Shown in pieces: positions 7,347 to 15,572 of a DNA stretch of 35,777 nt (positions are counted from its first letter, which is position 1; the number at the start of each line of letters is the position of its first letter). A program made the translations under genes and the position numbers. The notes under the pieces were generated by a model that had not been told where the DNA came from, ran no database searches, and worked only from the letters and a program-made list of their open reading frames with translations. The stretch covers positions 1-35,777 of the IMG/VR virus record IMGVR_UViG_3300036817_000152; one strand, 5' to 3'. The stretch is from a virus.

Positions 7347-9157
7347 TGGCACAAGATGTTCTGGTCATCCCTCCCATCCGCCAATCGATCGAAGACATAA
7401 AGAGCGCTCAGAATGGCGACACCCCGCCACTGACCGAGAAATCCTGGTATCTCTACTGGGACCAGTTGGGTAAGGCGGCCAACCGGCAGGGCTGGATGAT
7501 CACCTATGGCACGCATGCTGATCGCCCATCTCCCGATGTGATGCCGGATGGCGCAATTTATGTGGAGACGGACCGGGGCGCGATCTACCAGAAGATCAGC
7601 GGCTTCTGGGTGTACCTCGCCGGCACCATGTGGGCGACGGTCAATCCGGATCAGCGGCCGACGGATTTAGGACCACAGGACGCCAATTTCGAGTTCCGCG
7701 GAACGGATCAGGCGCGGCAATTTTTCTGGACGGGGTCGAAGTGGGTCGAGGCGACCCTGGTTCGTTACGGGACGCACGCCCAGCGGTTGGCGCTAACCCT
7801 GGCGAACGTCGGGGATAGCGAACTGTTTGTCGAGTGGGATCGCAAATACGTCATCTATCAGCTTCAGGGGGGCGTCTGGCACTATATCGCGGGCACCATG
7901 TGGGGCACGTATACCCCGGATCAGCGACCCACCGATCTCGGCGCCAACGACGCGGGATTTGATTTCCGGGGAACGGATGTCGTGCGGCAGTCTCTATGGT
8001 CCGGGACCGCATGGGTAGATCCCGGTACGCTCGGCGACCCAACTACCACCAAAGGCGACCTCATCGTGCGCTCCTCGACAGCGATCGATCGTCTCCCGGT
8101 GGGACCTGATACCGATGTCCTGACCGCGGATTCCACACAGCCGCTCGGCGTCAAATGGGCTCCGGCTCCGACGGGCGGCGGGGGCACCGGCGCGGTAACC
8201 AGTGTTTTCGGACGTACCGGAGCGGTGCTCGCGCAAGCCGGTGATTATGCGGCATACGAGGTGACTAATGCGGTTGATCAGAGTTCCAGTTATACGAATC
8301 CTGCCTGGATTCTCAGCTTGCCCTATTCGAAGATTACGGGTGCGCCGGCGACGACTGTAACGAGCTTCAAGACGCGAACCGGAGCCGTCGTCCCGGCGAC
8401 CGGCGATTACACCGCGGCTCAGGTCACCGGAGCCGTTTCCGGCGCAGGTACGCTCACCACTGTCGGCAGCATCCCCAAAGTGACGGCCGCGGGGGTCCTG
8501 GGGCCGAGTGTCATGACCGAAGCCACCGGCAACATCGGCATCGGAACGGCGGCGCCGAGTTTCCCGCTGTCTTTAGGGACTGGAGTCGGTAACAAGATTG
8601 CCCTGTATGACGGAACTGGTGTGGACTACGGATTTGGCATACAAAGCAACGTCTTACAGATCTTTACCCCTACCGTTAGTACCAGGGTAGGAATCGGCTA
8701 CGGCACTTCCACTGCTTTTACGGAAACGCTGAGCATTGCCGGCGGAGCGGTCGGCATCGGGATGACCAATCCGGCCTACGTGTTGCAATTAGCCGCGGAT
8801 TCCGCCGCAAAGCCTGGTACGTCCACCTGGACCGTGGCATCGGATGGCCGCCTGAAGCGCAACGTCAAGGACCTCGCCGGCGGCCTGGAGATAATCGAAC
8901 GGCTCCATCCCGTGGAAGGTGAATACAACGGCATGGACGGCACGCCGGAGGGACACCGTGTTGTCTCCTTCCTTGCTGAGGAGATCCGCGAAATTCTGCC
9001 GGGCTGTGTGTCCTCGCATCGGGGCAAACTGCGGGAGACCGACGCCGGAGAGACCGACATCCTCGACTTCAACATCCACGAGGTGCTGATGCATGTCGTG
9101 CTGGCCGTGCAGCAGTTGGCGCGCCAGGTTGCGCAATTAGAGACGCAGAAGACGTGA
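7346..9157 (+). CDS. Tail fibre with C-terminal S74 intramolecular chaperone
   Basis: This is a 603-residue protein. Residues about 1-50 are a helical attachment region. Two tandem modules follow at 54-136 and 141-225, both containing YGTHA, AGTMW, PDQRPTDLG, FRGTD and a WxG(S/T)xWV end. Two copies of an RTGAV...GDY...V(T)xAV fibre motif lie at about 284-310 and 338-364. The C-terminus, from about 499, is a peptidase S74 chaperone (SDGRLKRNVKDL), with Ser499 and Lys504 as the expected self-cleavage pair; this domain trimerises the fibre and is then cut off. It ends in a short coiled coil. Start overlaps the previous stop (TAATG). Confidence 0.85.
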   Translation: MAQDVLVIPPIRQSIEDIKSAQNGDTPPLTEKSWYLYWDQLGKAANRQGWMITYGTHADRPSPDVMPDGAIYVETDRGAIYQKISGFWVYLAGTMWATVNPDQRPTDLGPQDANFEFRGTDQARQFFWTGSKWVEATLVRYGTHAQRLALTLANVGDSELFVEWDRKYVIYQLQGGVWHYIAGTMWGTYTPDQRPTDLGANDAGFDFRGTDVVRQSLWSGTAWVDPGTLGDPTTTKGDLIVRSSTAIDRLPVGPDTDVLTADSTQPLGVKWAPAPTGGGGTGAVTSVFGRTGAVLAQAGDYAAYEVTNAVDQSSSYTNPAWILSLPYSKITGAPATTVTSFKTRTGAVVPATGDYTAAQVTGAVSGAGTLTTVGSIPKVTAAGVLGPSVMTEATGNIGIGTAAPSFPLSLGTGVGNKIALYDGTGVDYGFGIQSNVLQIFTPTVSTRVGIGYGTSTAFTETLSIAGGAVGIGMTNPAYVLQLAADSAAKPGTSTWTVASDGRLKRNVKDLAGGLEIIERLHPVEGEYNGMDGTPEGHRVVSFLAEEIREILPGCVSSHRGKLRETDAGETDILDFNIHEVLMHVVLAVQQLARQVAQLETQKT

Positions 9158-9672
9158 TTCACTTCGAGCGCTCCTTCGACTACGGCCTGATCCGGGAAAT
9201 CCTCACGCACCCCCAGGTTTATCCGCACATTTCAGACGACGGTTCGCCCGCGCCGGCCGAATTCCAGCCGCTTCAATCAGAGGCTGTCTGGTACATCGTG
9301 GTGCGCGATGAGGACGAGGTGCTGGGCTTGTGGATGCTGCATCCGCACAATTCGATCTGTTGGGAGTGTCATACGTGCTTTCTGCCCCATGCGTGGGGCA
9401 GCCGCGCATGTGTGGCGGGGCGGCTGCTGTCTCAATGGGTCTGGGAACACATTCCCTGTCGCCGGATTATTGGCAACGTTCCAGCCTGTAACCGGCTGGC
9501 TCTGGCTTACATGAAGCGGATCGGATTCGAGGAATTCGGGGTCAACCGGGCCAGTTTTCTGAATAACGGCCGGATCTATGACCAGATCTGCCTGGGGATC
9601 AGCCCGCCATCGCGTCCGGAAGCCCCCGGGTTGATCGAAGAGGAGGAAATGGTATGCCTTGGGCAGCCCTGA
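9154..9672 (+). CDS. GNAT-like acetyltransferase-fold protein in the P22 gp14 position
   Basis: This is a 172-residue protein starting at GTG 9154 (GTGA overlap with the fibre stop). It resembles phage GNAT-fold proteins: EVLGLWMLHPHNSICWECHTCF strands, a WGSRACVAGRLLSQWVWEH helix, IIGNVPACNRLALAYMKRIGF as the acetyl-CoA side, and a final ENR-type loop. In P22 the gene between the tail needle and gp7 is gp14, a head-assembly factor of a DUF family that I recall as acetyltransferase-like. Position therefore suggests a virion-assembly role rather than a metabolic one. It overlaps the next gene by 19 bp, and that gene's ribosome site lies inside its Glu-rich tail. Confidence 0.75.
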   Translation: MIHFERSFDYGLIREILTHPQVYPHISDDGSPAPAEFQPLQSEAVWYIVVRDEDEVLGLWMLHPHNSICWECHTCFLPHAWGSRACVAGRLLSQWVWEHIPCRRIIGNVPACNRLALAYMKRIGFEEFGVNRASFLNNGRIYDQICLGISPPSRPEAPGLIEEEEMVCLGQP

Positions 9673-10640
9673 TTCCCGCCGCAATAGGCGGCATCGGATC
9701 GCTTCTGGGCGGAGCCTTGGGCTCGAGCGCTGCCAGTGGCGCCAGCGCGGCCCAGATAGCTGCGGCGAAGCAGGCCGAAGCACTCATTACAAGCCTGCTC
9801 GGCCAGTACAATCCGCCCATCGGCGCGGCGGCGCAGCAGGCCGCAGATCTCTCGACCGGGGCCGGAGCCGGAGCTGTTCAGCAGATCCAGGACACGCTCG
9901 GCCAGAACCGCTTCAATGTATTGAGCGCGGCCGATCAGGCGAACATGCGGCTCGACCCGTATGCGGCGCTCGGCGGGCAAGCCGCGACCCAGTTGGCGGC
10001 AGGCACGGGACCGGGCGGAGACCTGACCCGGGCGTTCAACTTTTCCGACATTCAGAACCTCGATCCGGGCTATCAGTTCCGGATGGACCAGGCCAGCAAG
10101 GCCTTGCAGGCGTCGGCGGCCGCCAAGGGCGCCGCGCTCGGCGGCGGCACGTTGAGTTCGCTGATGAGCCTGAACCAGAATATGGCGTCAGCCGAGGCGC
10201 AGAACGCGTTCAGCCGCTTGACCCAGCAGCAGCAGCAACGCTTCAACATGCTGAACAGCCTGGTTGGAACCGGCTACCAAGCGGCCGGCCAGCAGGCCGG
10301 CAACATTACGGGCGCCAATCAGTTTCTGGCGAGCCAAGGGCTCACCGGGGCGCAGAATATCGGGCAGTGGATGATCCAGCCCGCGCAGTTCGCCGGAACC
10401 GCTCTGACGGGCGGCGCCGAAACCCAGGCGGCGAACGCCATGTCGGCGGGCAGCTCGATCGCCAACCTGATGGCTGGGGCAGGCAATGCCCAAGCCTCCG
10501 GGATCATGGGCTCGGCAAATGCCTGGTCTAACGCGCTCGGCGGGCTCGCCAATGCAGCCGGAGGCGTCGGCAAGTATTATCAGGACCAGACTTTGCTGCA
10601 ACAGCTCGGCTTGAGTAATCCGGCGGTTATCCCACATTAG
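9654..10640 (+). CDS. DNA ejection (internal virion) protein, P22 gp7-like
   Basis: This is a 328-residue Ala/Gly/Gln-rich protein. Residues 3-35 are hydrophobic and glycine-rich (ALIPAAIGGIGSLLGGALGS), like the N-termini of ejection proteins that insert in the host envelope. The middle has the family signature NLDPGYQFRMDQASKALQAS, then AAAKG. The rest is a long amphipathic, low-complexity helical region rich in Gln and Asn. P22 gp7 is ejected with DNA and helps build the trans-envelope channel. Start ATG 9654 has AGGAGGA at 9641-9647. Confidence 0.8.
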   Translation: MPWAALIPAAIGGIGSLLGGALGSSAASGASAAQIAAAKQAEALITSLLGQYNPPIGAAAQQAADLSTGAGAGAVQQIQDTLGQNRFNVLSAADQANMRLDPYAALGGQAATQLAAGTGPGGDLTRAFNFSDIQNLDPGYQFRMDQASKALQASAAAKGAALGGGTLSSLMSLNQNMASAEAQNAFSRLTQQQQQRFNMLNSLVGTGYQAAGQQAGNITGANQFLASQGLTGAQNIGQWMIQPAQFAGTALTGGAETQAANAMSAGSSIANLMAGAGNAQASGIMGSANAWSNALGGLANAAGGVGKYYQDQTLLQQLGLSNPAVIPH

Positions 10641-10651
10641 GAGAGGGGGCC

Positions 10652-10789
10652 ATGATTACGTTGCGGATGATTCTTTTACTGCTCGCGCTTATAACCTTGC
10701 TGCTGGCGAGCCTGCAGGTCCCGGCGCCGCGCGTGAACCTCACGGCGCTGGGCTTATTTTTCTTCGTCCTGGCCACCATCGCGGGCTGA
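10652..10789 (+). CDS. Small membrane protein, 45 aa
   Basis: This is a 45-residue protein with AGGAG at 10639-10643 ahead of ATG 10652. Two hydrophobic stretches are visible: LRMILLLLALITLLLASL and the C-terminal LTALGLFFFVLATIAG, separated by QVPAPRVN. Short proteins with a VNLxALGLFFxVL end occur in many phages between ejection genes. It could be a minor virion membrane peptide or holin-like, and its location among ejection proteins favours the former. Function is unknown. Confidence 0.75.
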   Translation: MITLRMILLLLALITLLLASLQVPAPRVNLTALGLFFFVLATIAG

Positions 10790-10792
10790 TCG

Positions 10793-11194
10793 ATGATCGA
10801 TCCTACGATCGCCCTCGGCTTTCGATCCCCGGCAGCCTCGGCCGATTCCAGTCAGACCAGTACGCTCGCAACCCTCAGTCAGTTGATGGGTTTGCGCCAA
10901 CTCCTCGGCCGGCTGCGCGGCGGGCAGAGCCTGGGCGGGTTCATGACGGGCGCCGCTCCGGACTACGCGCCGGCTCCCGCGGCGCCCGTCACGGCAGCGG
11001 GCGATGCGGTAGCCGTGCCGGGGCCATCGACGCCTCCGGCGACGCAACTTCCGACGACCGGGACCAGCGGCCTGATGACGGGTCTTAGCCGCTATGGAGA
11101 GAACGTGTATTCGCACGACGGCGGTAAGACGTGGTTCTCCGGCCAAACCGGCCAGCCGGTCACCGGGGACATCTGGGGGCAGACCACAATCTGA
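10793..11194 (+). CDS. Hypothetical protein, Pro/Ala-rich, between ejection genes
   Basis: This is a 133-residue protein starting MIDPTIALGFRSP, a motif repeated at the start of the next gene (GIDPSIALSYRPP). Residues 25-50 form a helix (LATLSQLMGLRQLLGRLRGG), residues 55-95 are a Pro/Ala linker, and the end is compact (YGENVYSHDGGKTWFSGQTG). The shared N-terminus suggests both proteins dock on the same partner, perhaps inside the capsid or portal. No known family recognised. Confidence 0.65.
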   Translation: MIDPTIALGFRSPAASADSSQTSTLATLSQLMGLRQLLGRLRGGQSLGGFMTGAAPDYAPAPAAPVTAAGDAVAVPGPSTPPATQLPTTGTSGLMTGLSRYGENVYSHDGGKTWFSGQTGQPVTGDIWGQTTI

Positions 11195-11206
11195 TGAGGC
11201 AACGAA

Positions 11207-13135
11207 ATGGCTGATGGCATTGATCCGTCGATCGCTCTATCCTACCGGCCGCCGAACCTGGCGACCATGCCCAACCTCCAGATTCAGACGCCGCTTGAAG
11301 GGCTGGCCCGGGTGGTCAGCCTGCGCAACCTCATGCAGGAAGGGCAGTTGAAGGGGTTGCAGCTGCAGCAATTGAAATTGCAAATCGAAGGTGCTCAGAA
11401 CTTAGCGAAGCTGTACGCCGGTATGGATCTGGACGGTGGCGCGGGAGGCGGAGCCCCGGCGTTGACCGGGCCTCTATCAGGTGAACCCACTTCGCCACAA
11501 CCGGCTACGGTACCCCTTTCGCCGGCAGCGCCTGCCGGTCCCACGGCCTACGGCATGCCAGTCACACCGTCCGGTCTCGGTGTGACGGCTGGTCTCGACC
11601 AATACCTCACGCCTCCGCCCGCTGCGCCAGTAACGACGGACGCGGGTCCAACTCCCGCCGCGATAACGCCCGCGGCGGCTCCCGGAGTTCTACCCGGCAC
11701 ACCGCCGGCCGGTCTATTTGCGCCGCCCCCTGAATCCCGGACACCCAACCTCGGCGCATTCGTCCGGGCCGATCCGCTCGGCGGCGTTGCGGCTTACGAG
11801 CAGATGATGAAGGCTCGTAAGGAGATGTACGACGAGGCCGATAAGCGGCTCACTCTGCGCAAAAGCGAGAGCGAGAACCTGGCCAATACCATCAACGGTG
11901 TTACTGATGAGGAATCGCTCCAGCGCAATCTGCCGCAAATGGTGCGATCGGGTGCGCTTTCGGGAGCCCAGGCGGATTACATCAAAAGACTCGGCTACGA
12001 CAGCCCCTGGGTTCAGAGATGGCTGAAGGAAAAGCAGATACAGTCAATCACTTATGACAAGACCGTAGATCTGGCCATCAAGCAGTTCGCGGAAAACCGC
12101 GCACAGGAATTACATCCGCTAACGAAAAGCAAAGCTATGACAGACGCAGAGGCGGGCGAGGCAAAAAGCTCTGCAGATTCGGTGGGTCTGCTCCAGGGCG
12201 AGTCGGAATTCCCGGCGTGGTACATGAAGCAGGGGCCTACTTCCCAAGCGAAGTATGGACCGATCATCCTGAACCCGAATCTCACGTTCGCGCAGAAAGT
12301 ACAGGCGATCCAGGGAGGCGCGGGCGCGACGGCACGAATCGCCGAAGTGGGGCCGACGAAAGAGGCCGAATATCAGGCGGGAATAGCGCCGTACCAGTCG
12401 CTTATCCAGGGAATTATGAGCAATCAGTACAAGCTACAGGATCAACCTGAGGATATTCAGAAAAAGATTACGCCGGAACTCACCCGCCTGGGATACGGCA
12501 AGGCAACACCAGGAGCGCCAGCAGGGGGGCAAACGGGCACGTTCGGGAAGCGGGCGAGCGATGCGGAACTGGAAAAGCTGTACTCCTTCGACCGGGCAAA
12601 CGCGATATTGGATGACACCAACGAAATCCTCGGGAAAAAAGAAAATCAGAACATGATGGGGCCGTTTGTCGGTCTCAACGCCCTGGCGAATCCTACTGCG
12701 ACCGACGCAAAAGGCTTGCGCGACCGGCTTATGATGCAACAGCAACAGATGAAAAAGTTCGCAACCGATAGCGCTCTCAGAGGATTGACTCCGGAAACGG
12801 TGGACAAGCTGTTCCCAACAATTCTCACCAATCCCAAAGAGGCCGCGGTCCAGATGCAGTCCTGGAGGGATCTGATCGCGAAAGAGAAGGCCGCCTATCG
12901 CCAGAACCTTATCGATTCCGGCAAGATCCTGCCGGAGACCCAGCAACCTGCGGCTGCTCCAAGTCCCACGCCTACCAAGACGCCGTCTCCCCAGACTGCG
13001 CCCAAACCATCGCCTGCGGGTCCGCCGGCCATCGCTCCGCCTAAAGCTGGAGATACTATTCCGGGTCCAGGTGGCAAGTTGTACCGGTTTAAAGGTGGCG
13101 ATATTCATGACAAAAAGAATTACCAACCGATCTGA
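11207..13135 (+). CDS. Large internal virion / ejection protein, probably P22 gp20-position
   Basis: This is a 642-residue protein. The N-terminus has the IDPSIALSYRPP motif and a long amphipathic helix (NLMQEGQLKGLQLQQLKLQI). Residues 80-190 are a Pro/Ala/Thr linker, residues about 195-540 are charged helical segments with no enzymatic motif, and the C-terminus is a Pro-rich linker ending in a small GGKLYRFKGGD block like those of phage virion proteins. It lies between gp7-like and transglycosylase genes, where P22 has gp20. It overlaps the next gene as TGATG at 13133-13137. Confidence 0.65.
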   Translation: MADGIDPSIALSYRPPNLATMPNLQIQTPLEGLARVVSLRNLMQEGQLKGLQLQQLKLQIEGAQNLAKLYAGMDLDGGAGGGAPALTGPLSGEPTSPQPATVPLSPAAPAGPTAYGMPVTPSGLGVTAGLDQYLTPPPAAPVTTDAGPTPAAITPAAAPGVLPGTPPAGLFAPPPESRTPNLGAFVRADPLGGVAAYEQMMKARKEMYDEADKRLTLRKSESENLANTINGVTDEESLQRNLPQMVRSGALSGAQADYIKRLGYDSPWVQRWLKEKQIQSITYDKTVDLAIKQFAENRAQELHPLTKSKAMTDAEAGEAKSSADSVGLLQGESEFPAWYMKQGPTSQAKYGPIILNPNLTFAQKVQAIQGGAGATARIAEVGPTKEAEYQAGIAPYQSLIQGIMSNQYKLQDQPEDIQKKITPELTRLGYGKATPGAPAGGQTGTFGKRASDAELEKLYSFDRANAILDDTNEILGKKENQNMMGPFVGLNALANPTATDAKGLRDRLMMQQQQMKKFATDSALRGLTPETVDKLFPTILTNPKEAAVQMQSWRDLIAKEKAAYRQNLIDSGKILPETQQPAAAPSPTPTKTPSPQTAPKPSPAGPPAIAPPKAGDTIPGPGGKLYRFKGGDIHDKKNYQPI

Positions 13136-15228
13136 TGGACACCGTTGACATCGGCCAAATTGTAGATAATGCCGCCAAGCACTACGGCGTAGATCCGAAC
13201 CTCGCAAACGCTGTAGTAACCATGGAGTCCCATGGCAACCCCAATGCGCATTCGCCGGCAGGGGCCATCGGGGTGATGCAACTGATGCCTGCCACGGCAG
13301 CATGGCTGGGCGTCAAGGATCCCTGGGATCCCGTCCAGAACATCAATGGCGGGATGAAGTATCTGGCGCAGTTGAGTGCGCGTTACAACGGCGATAAGAA
13401 GTCGATATTCGCTGCTTATAACGCCGGACCGGGTGCGGTCGATAAACACGGAGGTGTGCCACCCTACCCCGAGACCCAGAATTATGTCAGGACTGGCATG
13501 GGGATGCTGGGGTCCCGATTACTCCATCAGCCACCGCCATCGGCGCCGCAAGCGCCAACAACTCAAGCTGCGGCCCCTCCGGCAGCTGATATTCCGGAAC
13601 CATGGGAACGCCAGTATGCTTCTGCGCCTGCGGCTGCGGCTGCGGGACCTGCTACTCCGTCGGCTGACATCCCCGAGCCGTGGGAACGAAACTATGCGGC
13701 CCCGCCGCCGGAACCATCACCCTTGGAGAAAGCCGGTCAGGCGTTCTACCAGGGTATCGGCGGCCCCAAGTTGCTCGATATCGCCAAAGGAGTCTTGGGC
13801 GAAATCACCGGAGATCAGGCCGCCATCGAGGGCGGTAAGCAGGCTCTCGGAACTCTCGTTCAAGGTGCCGCTCAGGGTCTCGTGAACGAACCCGCGCGCG
13901 TGGGGGGCGAACTCCAGCAATTTGGCGAGTCGCTGGGGCAGGGCAACCTGCAGGAGGCCGCTCATCATGTGGTGGGCGCGGCCCCCCTGATCGGTCCGGG
14001 CTTGCAACAGGTCGGGCAGGATATCCAGCGCGGCGATCCCGCCGCTGCCTTCGGCCATGCCGGCGCGGTAGTCGCGCCGTTCCTGGCCGGGCCTGCTCTC
14101 AAGGCAGCCGGCACAGTCGCCGGGACTGCCGCTGAAACCACGGCGCGGGCAGCCGAGGCGACCAGCGCGGGCATCCGGGCGGCAGCGCCTGACGTGGTTA
14201 AAGGAGTGGCCAAAGCCGCTGCCGGTACTGCTGTTTCCGCGGCGCTCCCGCTTCCCAGCATCGGGAAATGGATCGTCGGGGGCACTCTGACCAGACCGGG
14301 CCTCGCCCAGATCATGCAAGGGTTGAAGACTGGCGTTGCCGCGGCGCGCGCTGCGGTCCCGGAGCGGCTGGCGGCGGAAGCAGCGGCAAAAGCTTCTGCG
14401 GATGCTGCCGCGCGCGCGGCAGCCGACGAGGCGATGCGGCAGCACGTAGGGACGTTCGAAGCCTTTGAGCGCATGACCCAGCCGCCTCCTCTGGCATTGC
14501 CACCGCCCGAATCCATCCCCATGCCGCCTGCGGGGACCTACGCCGAAGAGCAGCGCTTCCAGGCTCTGGGACCAGAACCCTCGACGCCCGCACCAGCAGA
14601 AGCCACGCCAGCCCCAGCACAGCCTGCTCCCGCGGCGCCCGCCGTCACGCTAGGTCAAGCCTACGCCGAAGCGCAAGGCTACGACTGGGCAAAGCTCCGC
14701 CCCGGCGACAAAGCCCTGATGGAGAACATCGCCAGGGCGCACGCGAACGTCGCCGCGCAGCCCGAACCTGTAACCTCGCCCGCCCCTGCCGCCGCTCCTC
14801 CGGCAGCGCCTGTCGCAGAACAGCCGTCGGCTGCCCCACTCGCGCCTCAGCAGATCGCGCAGAACCTGAAGGCGGAGATGGAGCGCTCGGGCACGGCGGC
14901 ACCTCCCGAGGCCGCGCCGCCGGCCGAGGCGCAGCCCACCTTCGCCGAAGCGGCGCGCGCCAGGAAAACCGACGCGCTATTCGACTTCATCACGCAGAAG
15001 AAAATCCCGATGTCATGGGTCGACGAGTTCGGAGACCCGGAGTGGAAGATGGTGTCCGGCGCCGCGGGCGTGAAGCCTCCGTCGGAAACCAGCATCGCCC
15101 AATTGAAGCAGCGGCTCGCCGATTATGAGAAAGCCCAGAGCATTCCGGTTAACCCCGCCATCACTCCGGCTGAAGCGCGGGCTGCGTTCGAACAGGCACG
15201 GGCCACACGCACTCAGCCTGCCAAATAG
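13135..15228 (+). CDS. Virion-associated lytic transglycosylase / ejection protein (gp16-like position)
   Basis: This is a 697-residue protein. Residues about 5-125 are a soluble lytic transglycosylase (SLT) domain: catalytic Glu31 in VVTMESHGNPNAHSPAGAIG, then VMQLMPATAAWLG, AAYNAGPGAV and a YPETQNYV end. It would cut peptidoglycan during DNA entry. Residues 130-195 are a linker with two copies of ADIPEPWER(Q/N)YA at 151-162 and 177-188. Residues about 195-430 are Ala-rich amphipathic and hydrophobic helices that could insert in membrane. A second Pro/Ala linker leads to a compact C-terminal block (DALFDFITQKKIPMSWVDEF). It ends the rightward late operon. Confidence 0.85.
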   Translation: MDTVDIGQIVDNAAKHYGVDPNLANAVVTMESHGNPNAHSPAGAIGVMQLMPATAAWLGVKDPWDPVQNINGGMKYLAQLSARYNGDKKSIFAAYNAGPGAVDKHGGVPPYPETQNYVRTGMGMLGSRLLHQPPPSAPQAPTTQAAAPPAADIPEPWERQYASAPAAAAAGPATPSADIPEPWERNYAAPPPEPSPLEKAGQAFYQGIGGPKLLDIAKGVLGEITGDQAAIEGGKQALGTLVQGAAQGLVNEPARVGGELQQFGESLGQGNLQEAAHHVVGAAPLIGPGLQQVGQDIQRGDPAAAFGHAGAVVAPFLAGPALKAAGTVAGTAAETTARAAEATSAGIRAAAPDVVKGVAKAAAGTAVSAALPLPSIGKWIVGGTLTRPGLAQIMQGLKTGVAAARAAVPERLAAEAAAKASADAAARAAADEAMRQHVGTFEAFERMTQPPPLALPPPESIPMPPAGTYAEEQRFQALGPEPSTPAPAEATPAPAQPAPAAPAVTLGQAYAEAQGYDWAKLRPGDKALMENIARAHANVAAQPEPVTSPAPAAAPPAAPVAEQPSAAPLAPQQIAQNLKAEMERSGTAAPPEAAPPAEAQPTFAEAARARKTDALFDFITQKKIPMSWVDEFGDPEWKMVSGAAGVKPPSETSIAQLKQRLADYEKAQSIPVNPAITPAEARAAFEQARATRTQPAK

Positions 15229-15257
15229 ATGCCAGCGACTCGGCGAACCGGAGGTAT

Positions 15258-15497
15258 TCATCTTTTCGCCTCGTTACGCTCGGCAATAATGGCAAAGATT
15301 ATACGCGCCTTATCTCGCACTTCCTGAACGAAGCGCACCGTGCGAACGAAGACAAACGCCGCGGTTGCCCAGACCAGAAACGAGACCCCGCCGAGCCAGG
15401 CATGAAACCAGAAATTCAGCCCTCCCATCACGATGCAACCGAGCCCAAGTATGACCAGCCCGACACGCGTACGCTTCAGATCATGGTCGTAATTCAT
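15258..15497 (-). CDS. Small two-helix membrane protein, holin candidate
   Basis: This 79-residue protein starts at ATG 15497 with AGGAGAA five bases upstream. Two membrane segments (GLVILGLGCIVMGGLNFWF and a WLGGVSFLVWATAAFVFV stretch) are followed by a charged tail (RFVQEVRDKARIIFAIIAERNEAKR). Size and topology fit a class II holin, but no endolysin is next to it. It is the last gene of the leftward cassette and converges with the transglycosylase gene. Confidence 0.65.
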   Translation of the reverse strand: MNYDHDLKRTRVGLVILGLGCIVMGGLNFWFHAWLGGVSFLVWATAAFVFVRTVRFVQEVRDKARIIFAIIAERNEAKR

Positions 15498-15572
15498 GCG
15501 GTTCTCCTGGGAGGCTGCCACCCCTATCGACTGGCATATCCGCCAGCGCGCGCCGTGTTTCATCGATCATTT

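Noticed and set aside
7346-9157. Diversity-generating retroelement targeting the fibre
   Set aside because: No reverse transcriptase and no template repeat found; the C-terminus is an S74 chaperone rather than a C-type lectin.
11192-11209. CTGATGA followed by GAAAT, hammerhead-like core
   Set aside because: No possible stem I or stem III with a cleavage triplet around it; it is the boundary of two normal genes (stop, ribosome site and start).
12434-13303. 289-codon leftward frame opposite the ejection and transglycosylase genes
   Set aside because: Arg-rich antisense shadow crossing the boundary between two well supported rightward genes; no ribosome site.
15229-15275. Stem GGCGAA/TTCGCC between convergent genes as a terminator
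   Set aside because: Six pairs with a long loop and no T tract on either strand.
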